Shown here in pieces: positions 19,257 through 29,499 of a DNA stretch of 64,000 nt (position 1 is the first letter of the stretch; each line of letters begins with the position of its first letter). Position numbers and translations under genes: made by a program. Where the stretch lies: positions 23,659,751 through 23,723,750 of the forward strand of contig CM065690.1 in assembly GCA_017654935.2 (NCBI GenBank). The letters run 5' to 3'. This stretch comes from Phymorhynchus buccinoides. Taxonomy: Eukaryota > Mollusca > Gastropoda > Neogastropoda > Raphitomidae. Below the pieces are notes generated by a model. The model was not told the DNA's origin, did no database searches, and saw nothing but the letters and a program-made list of their open reading frames with translations.

Positions 19257-22200
19257 GTACATACTGTGTGTGTGTCACTCTGTGTGTGTGTGTGTATGTA
19301 TATAATTATGTGTGTGTGTGTGTGTGTGTGTATGTCGTAGTAGAAATGGGAATCCAGTACGATTCGGAATCCTACTAGTACGATTCGGAATTCTAATTTT
19401 TACTGGACTTGTTCTACTTAGAAAGTGGAATTCTGATTTCTACTAGTAGTACAAATCGGAATTCTGATTTGTACTAACAGCCACTGAGCCAGTAGAAAAT
19501 GGAATTCAGTACAAATTGGAATCAACATATTGTTTCAGTTGTAAGAGAAGAAAGACAAAAGGAGATTGCATTTGATAGTTTGAGAGCACTGATCATTGAA
19601 TTCTATTAGAATCAGAATTCCGATTTGTACTAGTAGGATTCCGAATCGTACTGGATTCCCATTTCTACTGTGACATATATATTATGTGTGTGTGTCTACA
19701 AGTGTGTTCATCTGCCATGGTGATCTGTGTATGTGGATTACTAGTACTAGTAGTAGTAGTTCAGGGCAAGATGTGGGCCTCACGGCCCTTTTACGCCCTT
19801 TCACGTTTGTTACTTTGTCGTTTTTGTTGCGGTTGCTACTTAAAATAATTTAGTTTATCAAAATTTGAATGGACTTTTTTTATTCATTGAAAATATATAT
19901 ATTTTTTATATTATTTTTTAAAGGATCTTGATCCAGAAGGATTTTGAAAGAATTTGTGTTAGGTGCTGCTTTAATTAAAGCTGATTATGCTGAGTTAGTG
20001 AGTATCAATGAGTGGATCTTGATCTGGTGCAATGCATCACAGACGTCATTTCGTACGGTAGCCACAACGGAACTAAGGAGGGTGCACACCTGTAACCTTA
20101 CTAGAAGTGGAAGTAAAAAAAATGATAGAAAGGAGAAACATCTACTGCTTACCCTGGGTCAAGACCATTAAGCCCCCCAGTTAAGCCGGGAAGGCCCAGG
20201 CCCCACTTCCAGAAGCAAAAAAACCACCAATCTTGTGATCTACTCCCATCATCTAGTGGTCAGTGGTCGCAGGCTCAGATGGTGATCTGATCAACGCTGG
20301 TGTAAATGCACTGACGGAGCCTGCAGTGACAGACCTAGCATCACTCAGTTGATTCAACCCTGTGGCAGTCTTAATTGAAGATCGAAGGAGCTATGATGCT
20401 GCTCCGTTCTCCCTTCTGGGACACAAAATCCACGGGAATGGTTTACAGCCTGTCTTTCTAAGGTATTGGTGGTTTGGAAGTGGAACCCCTTGAATCTGGT
20501 TGGTTTGATTCTGTGACAATTTGTGGTGGCCGGGGTAAGGAACTTTTCTGCTGGCAGAGCTGGAACGAGGCCCTCAGCTATCTTGAATGAATGCTTGCCC
20601 TATACTATAGATCTCTCTCTCTCCCTTTCTGGTGTTAGAGTATTCTACAGCTACAACGTAAATGCATGCAAAGAGAGTGTTTGTGTATCACAGGAACTTT
20701 ACATGAGTGTGTCGTGTATACAGCAATACATTTTTAATATTTCCTTATTTATACAGTGGAACCTCCCTTATATTTGTTTATAAGACAGGTCTTCAAAACT
20801 CATCCAAAATGAGGTCTTATAAGGGAGGGGTCTTATAAGGGAGGTAATTTTAATAGTTGCAAAGAAGGGCAATGTCTCAGAGAAGTAGGTCTTATATGGG
20901 AGAGAGTCTTATAATGGGAGGTCTTATAAGGGAGGTTCCACTATAAATATGCTATATATGTTCAAATTTGATCACCTGTTTTGTTCTTCTTTTCTGTTCT
21001 ATCAGGGTTGGGGCTGTGGCTACAGAACTCTGCAGACGTTGTGCAGCTGGATCAGACTGCAGCATCAACATTCCACGCAGTGCCACTCACCGCCCTGCGA
21101 AACAGATTATGTCTCTTCTCTGCCACCTACTGCTGGCCTTGTGAACAGTGCTGGCTCTGCCATTCCTCAAGATGTCACGAGTGGTGACACGGCAGATAGC
21201 CTCATCACAGTCATTGGCAGTGGGGATGTCGGTGGTGACATTACCAATCAGAACGCCGCTTCTGATGATGATAATAATGGTGACGGTATAACAGTTATTG
21301 CTTCTGGAAACAATGACTCGGCACAGAACTGCCAGAAAATGCTCTGTAGTACTGGTAGTGGCGGGGAGCAAGGACAAACAAGTTGTATTGCTTCATCCGG
21401 GAAGACTGCACCCATTGATTTAAATAGTGGTGTTTTAACACCTGCACATGCAGAGAAGCCGCTTGAAGAAGAAAACTCCAGCCAGAACAGTATACGTTCC
21501 GACAACAGTTTTGTTTCTGGTAGTAAAGCTGAAAGCATAAAACAGAATCAACTGTCGCAGACATCGGAAGAAACTACTATACGTCAGGCTCATATTGACA
21601 CCAATTCTGTCCGAGGTGTTCCCAGTCTGGCAGAAATTCAAGAGGCGCTCGTGCGCATGGGAGATAAGCCACGCCATTTTGTTGGGTCCCGGCAGTGGAT
21701 TGGGAGCTACGAGGTCTGCTTATGCCTGGACTATTTTTATGATGTGAGTGCAAAGGCTACGTATGTTTTTTGGGTTTTGGGGTTTTTTGCTTTTTAATGA
21801 AAATGTTTGGTCTGTTTTTGTTAACTTGTTTCTGTTTGTGTTTTTGTAGCCTGTTTTGTTTCTTTGTTTTATTTGTAGTGGCTTGGCAAAATTTTAAGTT
21901 GTATCGGGTTGGTTTTGGGGGGTTTTTTGACGGCCTTTTCAGGCTTTGGGGAGCTTATGACTCATGGAATTGGATGGGTTTCAAATTTTTAACAAATTGA
22001 AATTGATTTGTTCTTCCTGAAGGAGGTTGTCACTGTGTCAGTGTTGTCTTGTAAAAATGCCTCCATTATCAGTCAGCTGAAAGCATTAGCTACCTTTGAT
22101 CTTTTTTAGTTTTTTAGTTTTTCTTTGTTTCGTTTTGTTGTTTGTTTTGTTTCTTTTTCAATCTGCCAGATCCTTTTGTGGTTATTTATCTTTCTTCTGT

Positions 22201-25200
22201 AAAGCTTCAAAACTTGTGATAATTTTTTTAATGTTTTTATTGCAGGGAGGTAAATGTTGGGTATATGAAGAAGAAGGATGGGAGAAAGACAGACATTGAT
22301 AAATAAAATTGATAGCCTTTATTAGTACACTTTTTCTCTCCAAATTTTTTCTTCTTCTCCAAAATGCCACAGTTAGCTAGTTGTAGGTAAGGGGGCTATT
22401 ATGAGATTGGTGGTTTTTTACTTTTCCTGTATAAAAAAAAAAAAAAGAAAAAAAAAAGAGAGGAATAGAAAGAAGAAATTGTGAGTGTACAGTTTTGTCC
22501 CGCAGGTCCCCTGTAAAATTGTTCACATCAGTCAGGGTGCGGAGCTGAAGCACCACCTGTCCACCCTTCAGTCCCACTTCTCCACCCTGGGTAGTCCTGT
22601 GATGATGGGTAATGTATTTTTAAAATAATCGTTAAGTTTCTATATATCTTAAAAGAAAACAATAGTTCCGAAGTAAAGAAATTTGTGCATGCATATATGC
22701 ACGCACTCACACACACACACAGTCACACATACACACACACACACACACTGCTCATACACGCTAGTAACACACACACACTGCTCATACATGCTAGTAACAC
22801 ACACACACTGCTCATACATGCTAACACTAACACACACACACACTGCTCATACACGCTAAACACACACACACACACACACACACTCACACACACTGCTCAT
22901 ACATGCTCAAGTAACACACACACACACTGCTCATACACGCTAACACACACACACACACTGCTCATACACGCTAGTAACACACACCTTTGTTTATTTGTTC
23001 TGATTTTTTGGCCATTGAAATCTATACCAATGCTTGCTTTTATTTTCATTTTTCTGTTCTTTAGCTCATATCACATATGATTGTTTGTGTATACGTGTCC
23101 ACATGCGGACAGGCTGGTGGCCTTTTTGCATTAACATTTCTGAGTTTCCGAGAGTTACCTTTGTTTAGCAAAAAATATTTCCAGTGCAAACATAAAAAAT
23201 CATTTTGTTACGACGAAAATGGTGTTTTACGTCCTCTTGGTCTGAATCAGACACATATGGGACATTTGTAAATTGTTATGGTGGGAACAATACTGGAGGC
23301 AATGCCCGGAGGCAGTACGAAACCAGTAAAGTCCCTTTTTTTTTTATTAATCAGATAGGTGTAGCGGTAACCACGCCTCGGTTAAACCTCATCGGCTATG
23401 GCACGGCTACAAGTATTTAATAAATTAATCATTTTGTTATATTTTAAACTGTATAGCCTATCAACTAATTCATATTTTACATTTGGTTGCAATGTTCTGA
23501 CTACAATAAAGTATCATTTGCTTTTCAGAATCTAAACTGGTTTTACCACATCCATATCTGAAAAGATTAGACAATGCGCTTGTTGTTGTTTTTCTTAAAA
23601 AGAACTGCCTTTTTGTTTCCTTTTTTTTTCAATTCAAAGTCATCTGAAATATATGCAGTTTCCAAATTTGAATCGAGGAAGGGGATTGGGGGTGGGGGGA
23701 GAAGAATGTTTCAGTGGAGGGGAAGCAATGATTGATTCATCTGATTATTTTATTTTTATTTTTTTATTTAACCTTTTTTCACATTATGCACATATTCTTG
23801 ATATTCTTTTTATGTTTTAATTTTGTTTTTTTAAAATACAGTGAAACCTCCCTATTAAGACCTTGAACAATCAGCCAATAAGGGGGGGAGTCTTAATAGG
23901 GAAGGTCTTAATAGGGAGGTTCCACTGTACAGACAAACAAACCCTTTGATGGTTTCCTTGTCTTTCTCAATCAGGTGGCGACTCCGATGCTTCGTCCAAA
24001 GGGATTGTGGGGGTCTGCCTGGACCCAGGTGCCCTGCTTGTTGTGGTATTGATCGATTCGAGGGAGTAATTAAATATTCTCAGATTGGCTCTATCAGTTG
24101 TCTTTTTCATGTTATGATTTGCCCAATGATTTTTTCTTTAATTTTCTCTGGCACTCAAGGGGTAAATACACATTCTTACTGCATGCATTTTCATAAAATG
24201 TTTGTTGTTGTTGCTTGTTGTTTCAAGTGTTACATTATCAATCTGTGTTTATCACGTTTTTGTATTATTAGTGTGAGCATGTGCTTTCAGGAAGTATGGA
24301 ATGAGAATTGTTCAGCAGATTTCTTTTTTAGCTTTGTTGATTTGTCTCACAGTCTGTTTCTTTGAAATTTTGTAACTTTTTTTAATTTTATAGTTCCTAA
24401 TAGGAATTGTTCGGAAATAATTAAGGGGAGTAATTTCATGGTGTGTGGGAATGATCTTGCCTAATTCAATCGGTCAAACAGGGGAAGTCACTACCATCAG
24501 CTCTCGTGGCCTATCAACTCGTGTGTTTGAGCAGACATACAGCACTTAGAACACTGTGCGTCATTCTAAAAAATTATGTCATTTATATTTTTACATCACA
24601 TTTAGCAAGTTTTATCAGTTTGTGGCCACTGGCCACCCCTAATTATTCTAAAAAAAATGTTTGCAAGTCGCTGACTCGCATCCTGCGGTTTCAAGCTTCG
24701 ATGCCATTGTTGCATTGTTGCTATGGCATTTGACCGAGTAATGGAGGTAAGCAACTCTAATTTTCACGAAGTGCTCTCCCCTATTTTTTTCCGAAAATTG
24801 TCTATTGTATATCTCTATTTTCTTGGTTTTCAACACCCTTTTGTCCCTCCCCCACCTCCTTTTTTCTCACCAGTACCCTCTTGAGTGTCTTGTAAAAAGT
24901 TGTCCTGCTTTACAAACATATGAGATATCAACCATACAGACAAGTTTATTTTCCAAAGAGGGTTGGGTTTTTTAATTTATTTTTCTGACTGTATTTGTTT
25001 GTTTAATCATAAGAACTTTAGTTTCTTGTCAGAAATTGTGAACATAATTATTTTTATAAAGTGAAGGGTTAGAGTACAAAATTACCGCAAAACGCATTCA
25101 ATTAATATAATTTGGGTCTTCTCTGAAGACACACTTTTTTAGATCTCAATAGTCCCCAAGTACTGAGTAGGGATACCGGGTGATCTTTCGTACAAATAGT

Positions 25201-26080
25201 TCTTCCACCTTCTGGAAGTTATGTGCCTGTAACTTCCTCTAATCTATCACTCTCATTGACTACCCTTTGCTTACTGCCGTCTGCTGTCGTTCTGTCTTAC
25301 TAGTCCGTTCTCCTGCCTTTGTTCTAGAATCTCTTATTAAGATTTTCTTCCGCCGAAGACGGATATGCTAGGCCTAACTATTCTTAATTAGATGCATAAT
25401 GGCAGGATGATACATCTGCGGTCATATGGCATTGGAATGACAAAGAAGATCTTCATTGAACTTCTTTTTCTCAGATTTTGTTTGCTTACTGCCGTCTGCT
25501 ATCTATCTGCCTTATTATTCCGTTCTCTTGCCTTTGTTCCAGAAACTCTTAAGATTTTCTCCCGCCGAAGACGGATATGCTAGGCCTAACTATTTCTTAA
25601 TTAGATGCATAACGGCAGGATGATACATCTGCGGTCATATGGCATTGGAATGACAAAGAAGATCTTCATTGAACTTCTTTTTCTCAGATTTTGTTTGCTT
25701 ACTGCCGTCTGCTATCTATCTGCCTTATTATTCCATTCTCTTGCCTTTGTTCTAGAAACTCTTACGAAGATTTTCTCCCGCCGAAGACGGATATGCTAGG
25801 CCTAACTATTTCTTAATTAGATGCATAACGGCAGGATGATACATCTGCAGTCATATGGCATTGGAATGACAAAGAAGAAGATCTCCGTTGAACTTCTTTC
25901 TTTTTCTCAGATTGTTTTTCCGTTGTCATTTCTGTTGTTCAGGATCCTCATTACAGTGGCAAAAGACAGACGGTGACAAGTTTACAGAGAGCTGCCTGGG
26001 TGAAGTGGGTGCCAGTGGAGGACTTTCATCCCACATCCTTCTACAATCTGTGCCTTCCTCAACTGGCTGCTGGGGCCTGA
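19128..26080 (+). CDS. UFSP1: UFM1-specific protease, UFSP1 type
   Basis: Five exons join in phase: 19128-19256, 21006-21743, 22506-22608, 23975-24045 and 25943-26080, giving about 392 residues. UFSP enzymes are papain-fold cysteine proteases that mature the ubiquitin-like UFM1 and remove it from targets. Seen here: [14 protein letters not shown] (27-39) with the conserved Tyr region; [15 protein letters not shown] from residue 44, with the nucleophile Cys47; [15 protein letters not shown] and [13 protein letters not shown] near 251-279; PVMMGG near 320; and DPHY at 348-351, supplying Asp348 and His350. All key residues are present, so the enzyme is predicted active. It lacks the long N-terminal domain of UFSP2. 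Compared with human UFSP1 (217 aa), it carries an extra acidic Ser/Asn-rich stretch of about 185 residues inside exon 2. ATG 19128 is the first in frame after a CAG. A 5' UTR exon is likely but not located. Confidence 0.88.
19268..19336. repeat. TG microsatellite
   Basis: Interrupted (TG)n just after the donor of UFSP1-like exon 1. Confidence 0.95.
19339..19669. mobile_element. Palindromic MITE with AGTAGAAATGGGAATCCAGT arms
   Basis: The left arm AGTAGAAATGGGAATCCAGT continues through ACGATTCGGAATCCTACTAG; the right arm is the complement. The GATTCGGAAT motif recurs inside. About 330 bp in intron 1 of the UFSP1-like gene. Confidence 0.75.
20070..20590 (-). mobile_element. Non-LTR retrotransposon 3' remnant, reverse orientation
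   Basis: Reverse complement of the family at 16290-16800, from the CCCAGGGTAAGCAGTAG end at about 20140 to the GAGGGCCTCGTTCCAGCTCT region near 20570. Many substitutions and stops. Confidence 0.65.
20752..20945. mobile_element. TACAGTGGAACCTCCCTTAT MITE
   Basis: About 194 bp, with repeats of GGTCTTATAAGGGAGG inside and matching inverted ends. It ends 60 bp before the acceptor of UFSP1-like exon 2. Confidence 0.78.
21006..21743 (+). CDS. UFSP1: UFSP1-like exon 2, catalytic Cys box and acidic insertion
   Basis: Acceptor TCTATCAG, donor GAT/GTGAGT, 246 codons, phase 0 at both ends. Begins [15 protein letters not shown]. The central part, roughly residues 62-245 of the protein, is rich in Asp, Gly, Ser and Asn and looks disordered. 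The last 42 codons return to conserved sequence. Confidence 0.88.
22506..22608 (+). CDS. UFSP1: UFSP1-like exon 3
   Basis: Acceptor TTTTGTCCCGCAG, donor ATGG/GTAATG. Encodes [18 protein letters not shown] to SPVMM and ends in phase 1. Confidence 0.85.
22690..22985. repeat. Minisatellite on a CA background
   Basis: Units of the phrase ACTGCTCATACACGCTAGTA separated by (AC)n are repeated about seven times with variable spacing in intron 3 of the UFSP1-like gene. Confidence 0.9.
23837..23929. mobile_element. TACAGTGGAACCTCC-type MITE, short form
   Basis: 93 bp with ends TACAGTGAAACCTCCCTATT and TAGGGAGGTTCCACTGTA. It lies 45 bp before UFSP1-like exon 4. Confidence 0.75.
23975..24045 (+). CDS. 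UFSP1: UFSP1-like exon 4
   Basis: Acceptor CTCAATCAG. With one carried base it encodes [19 protein letters not shown] and LLVV. The donor GTG/GTATTG was chosen because it joins in phase 0 to DPHY. Confidence 0.82.
24398..24807. mobile_element. 410-bp MITE family, copy 2 (reverse)
   Basis: Starts TAGGAATTGTTCGGAAATAA and ends CCGAAAATTGTCTATTG. It includes the complement of a short frame beginning MASKLETAG that recurs in other copies. Confidence 0.72.
25264..25920. repeat. Tandem duplication of about 213 bp
   Basis: Units beginning ATGCATAATGGCAGGATGAT at 25392, 25605 and 25821 (spacing 213 and 216). A partial unit lies before them and a truncated one after. The repeated sequence includes a diverged 3' half of the CCATATGGCC repeat in reverse. 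The array stops about 20 bp before the splice acceptor of UFSP1-like exon 5. Confidence 0.85.
25943..26080 (+). CDS. UFSP1: UFSP1-like exon 5, Asp-Pro-His box and stop
   Basis: Acceptor TTGTTCAG. Begins [17 protein letters not shown], includes FYNLCLPQL typical of the family C-terminus, and stops at TGA 26078-26080. Confidence 0.88.
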   Translation, partial: DPHYSGKRQTVTSLQRAAWVKWVPVEDFHPTSFYNLCLPQLAAGA

Positions 26081-26099
26081 AGAAATGTGCATTATCGAA

Positions 26100-26330
26100 T
26101 TATCAACAGTGATAGTTGTAATAATGAAATAATAGTTATGATGTGAGTCATCGACAGGGATTGTTGTAACAATGAAATAATAGTTATGCTGTGAGTCATC
26201 AACAGGGATTGTTGTAATAATGAAATAATAGTTATGCTGAGAGTTATCGTCAGGGATTGTTGTAACAATGAAATAATAGTTATACTGTGAGTTATCGACA
26301 GTGATTGTTGTAATCATGAAATAATAGTTC
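26100..26330 (+). repeat. 48-bp minisatellite just after the UFSP1-like stop codon
   Basis: About 4.7 units of AATAATAGTTATGCTGTGAG plus TCATCAACAGGGATTGTTGT. It begins about 20 bp after the stop, and scattered units recur at 26570-26630 and 27005-27080. Because 48 is a multiple of three, the minus strand shows a periodic 16-residue ORF that I treat as a by-product. Confidence 0.85.
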
Positions 26331-26559
26331 AAGTTCGAGTTCAAGTATACTTTAATATCTCCAAAAGAGAAATTCAGGTTAGGTGCAACAACATGACAGA
26401 AATACAACATAATTGAAAGAACATTAATCAAACATGTGAAACGAAATTATACCAACCAAATAATTATCATTAAAATCCATTACATCAACTTAGAAATGTG
26501 CACATTTAAAACACAGAGAGAGAGAGACTGACTGACTGACAGACAAAGAGAGAGAGAAT

Positions 26560-27700
26560 GTGATGTGAATGTTATGATGTGAGTTATCGACAGTGATTGT
26601 TGTTATTATGAAATAATAGTTATGCTGTGATTTATGATTATAAATGGTAATTATAATGTGTGACAATCGTTTTGTTTCTGATTTTTGTTGTTGTTTGGTG
26701 TGGTTTTTGCTATGGTACGAATGAAAGGTACAGTGAAGCCTCCCTAACACCTTCCCTATTAAAACTTTTCCTGGTATACAAGGATTTCCTGTTTTTGAAT
26801 TTTACTACAAAAGGAATTTCCTGTTTTTCAAATTTGTCAAACAAGTTCGATTGTATTTTTCAAACTCTTTACAATAAGCATTTGTATAAATTGTGGAAAA
26901 AGCAAACTAAAATACCTTCATAACTCAATTTTTTCTTCAGCTGCAGGGGGACATTATCCCTGGACCCCGGCCCTTCAGGTTTTTCATTTTGTGTAGTTGT
27001 ACCTATGTTGTTGTAATAATGAAATAATAGTTATACTGTGAGTTATCGACTGTGATTGTTGTTATTATGAAATGATAGTTATGCTGTGATTTATTATAAA
27101 TGGTAATTATATCGTCGCTGTCCGACGCTAACCGTGTATTTACACAATCAATGATTTTACAGGAGCATCAAAAAACATTATCGCCTGCTACAAAGTCAAT
27201 CCCCATTTGATAATACGCTTGACCCTTCTTCTTTACCGATGAGTAAACATGTGACACAATAAAAGTTGCATTAACACCCAAAAGTTTCGTGATAATTCAG
27301 TTACACGGTTAGTCACAAAGTTAGTGCATTGTTCTCACAATGGGAGATACGACAGCTGCCGGCAGTTACACGATTAGCGTGACCAGTTACACGCTTATCG
27401 CGTCAAAACCAGCAACAACCCGCCACATACACGATTATTTCCGTGGTATCATGTGACAAATTTGAGCATTTTCATTGGTCGCAGACATGCGTGAGGTCAC
27501 TGGAAGGAGTTTCAGTAAAAAATCTATTTTTGTCAAATTTTGTAGATACACGGTTAGCGTCGGACAGTGACGATATTGTGTGACGATCATTTTGTTTCTG
27601 ATTTTTGTTGTTGTTGGGTGTGGTTTTTCTTGTTGTTTTTTTACAAATGAAAGGTACAGTGAAGCGTCCCTAAGACCTTACCTATTAAGACTCCCTCTAA
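26560..27700 (+). repeat. Local duplication, second copy interrupted by a MITE
   Basis: 26570-26765 and 27005-27690 share the same order: minisatellite unit, TTATAAATGGTAATTATA, GTGACRATC, a TTGTTGTTG stretch, then the start of a TACAGTGAAGC MITE. The second copy holds the insertion 27112-27573, which the first lacks. Confidence 0.8.
27112..27573. mobile_element. 462-bp MITE with TCGTCGCTGTCCGACGCTAA ends and TA target duplication
   Basis: Ends TCGTCGCTGTCCGACGCTAA and the near-complement TTAGCGTCGGACAGTGACGA, flanked by TA on both sides. The duplicated empty site at 26650 has the TA region once. A TA duplication suggests a Tc1/mariner-type mobiliser. Confidence 0.8.
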
Positions 27701-27857
27701 GATATGACCCAACGTTTTTTCACTGATTTGGGGGGCCCCCCCCCCCCCCCCCTTCATATCCAGACTACTGAGTGTCCACTTCCCTATTAAGATCCCTCCC
27801 TATAAACACCTTTTTAAGGCTGATTTTTCAAGGTCTTAATGGGGAGGTTCCACTGTA
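27655..27857. mobile_element. TACAGTGGAACCTCC-type MITE with poly-C core
   Basis: Ends TACAGTGAAGCGTCCCTAAG and GGGGAGGTTCCACTGTA. A C-homopolymer lies near 27738-27752. Confidence 0.7.
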
Positions 27858-27923
27858 TTTTGTGAATGAAGTGGAGAGAATGTGATGGTAAGATGGCTCT
27901 GAGGTTATGCGTTGATCTCTCGA

Positions 27924-28316
27924 TTAACTCATTCAAGTCGTTCCACCCATATATGGCCGGAATTAATATAGAGCTGTCAATTTGATGAATTTGTTTCAAG
28001 GGAAGTAAATCTGTGTGTACACCACACTTTGGCCACTTCTAAACTCGCTTCGCTCCCTTATACCACACTTTTGCCTCTTACTTTGCGTTTGTAGTGGCTT
28101 GAAGTGGGGTAACTAATTGCTGTAGGGAGGTTTTTTTATATAAATTCTATATATACAAAAGTCTCATCTACCACTTACCTATGTTTAAACCTGAAGTAAA
28201 CCCGTAATCTTCTTTCATTTCTCCTTTTGTTTATGTATGTTTTGTTTGTGCGTATGGCTGGAATGATTTGTGAGTTTTTGTAATAATTCAAAATCGTTGC
28301 GATGCGAATGAGTTAA
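27924..28316. mobile_element. MITE with TTAACTCATTC ends
   Basis: TTAACTCATTC at the left and GAATGAGTTAA at the right, about 390 bp. TTAA at both ends fits a piggyBac-type target, but the inverted repeats are short. Confidence 0.5.
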
Positions 28317-28399
28317 CAGTGCTCAGGTTTGACACTCAGCGCTAGACCTTGGGTAGTGTACGCAAAGTTTCTCGGATGTGTGTTTGTGTTTGTGTGTGT

Positions 28400-28545
28400 T
28401 CGGGTGGGGATGTTTATTTATTTATTTATTGTGTCATATTATTTCATATTCTTTTGTTTTTTTGATTGTAAGTGCTTAGAGCTTTTTTTTCAAGATTAAG
28501 CGCCATGAATGTTCATCATTAATATTATTATTATTATATTATGAC
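28400..28545 (+). mobile_element. Retroposon 3' tail with ATT repeat
   Basis: A TTTATTTATTTATT lead, then TAAGTGCTTAGAGC and AAGCGCCATGAATG, then (ATT)n. It resembles the tail at 32620-32835. Confidence 0.5.
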
Positions 28546-28625
28546 ATGACACGACACCAACTAAGGTCCTGTGTGCTCAAGCGCTTTGTGCACGTTGAAG
28601 AACCTACTGGCAACAGAGGAGTTGT

Positions 28626-29037
28626 CAATAGACGATTTTCGGAAAAAACTAGGGGAGGGCACTTCGTGAAAAGTAGAGTTGTTTACCTCCATTAGTTGGC
28701 ATTACTCGGTCAAATACCATTGCAACAATGGCGTCGAAGCTTGAAACTGCAGGATGCCAGTCAGCAACTTGCAAACATTTTTTAGAAAAATAAGGCTGGC
28801 CAGTTGCTACAAAATCATAGAACTTGCAAACTGTGACGCAAAAATATAAATTACATCAAAATTAGAATGACGCACTGCATTCTACATGCTGTGCGTCTCC
28901 TCAAACACACAAAGCGAGGGCTGGGGATCTACCTGAAAGTAGAGTAACTTCCCCTGTTTGACCAATTGAATTAGACAAGATCACTCCCACACACCATGAA
29001 ATTACTCCCCTTAATTATTTCCGAACAATTCCTGTTG
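28626..29037. mobile_element. 410-bp MITE family, copy 3
   Basis: The clearest copy, from CAATAGACGATTTTCGGA to TCCGAACAATTCCTGTTG, 412 bp. A short frame [19 protein letters not shown] begins near 28729. It could be a leftover of a transposase N-terminus, which is a guess. Confidence 0.72.
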
Positions 29038-29499
29038 TGGTAGAGTGGCTATTGAGGTCATGCATTCGTCTCAAAAAGCAACAAAACCCTGTTCGTTTTA
29101 CGGCTACAGAAGAAGTTTTTCTGCTCATACTTAACCAGACCTTAATGGTCTCAACGCACAATCTTTCGGATGAGAAGACAAAAACCGAGGTCCTGTGTGT
29201 TCTTGCACATTGCACACTTTAAAGAACCCACTAGTACTAGAAACAAGGAGTTGTCATTTAGTCAAAATCGTTTCTCTCCCTTTCCCCGTTTAGTCACACA
29301 TCACACACAAAAACATGCACACACACAAAAATTGTGATGTGCAATGCAATAAAAGAAGATAAAATACAATATTGTTTGTCAAAAATTCTTCTTTGCCCCT
29401 AGGCCCTCCGTAATTAGTCACACATATTCCCGAAGTTAACAAAAGAGGCAGAGCTACGCATCTGAAATGGACAGATTTGACATCAATGGATTCATTATA
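29038..29499. other. Unassigned spacer
   Basis: No gene is recognised. A GAGGTCCTGTGTGTTCTTGC phrase near 29188 resembles one at 28563-28600, so fragments of a further repeat are present. Confidence 0.35.

Noticed and set aside
22649..23080. Thr/His-rich and Cys/Val-rich ORFs over CA and TG tracts (also at 2400, 4192, 5116, 9682 and elsewhere)
   Set aside because: They are translations of dinucleotide repeats.
26130..26431. 149-codon minus-strand ORF with NYYFIVTTI repeats
   Set aside because: It is the 48-bp minisatellite read in one open frame, and its period is a multiple of three.
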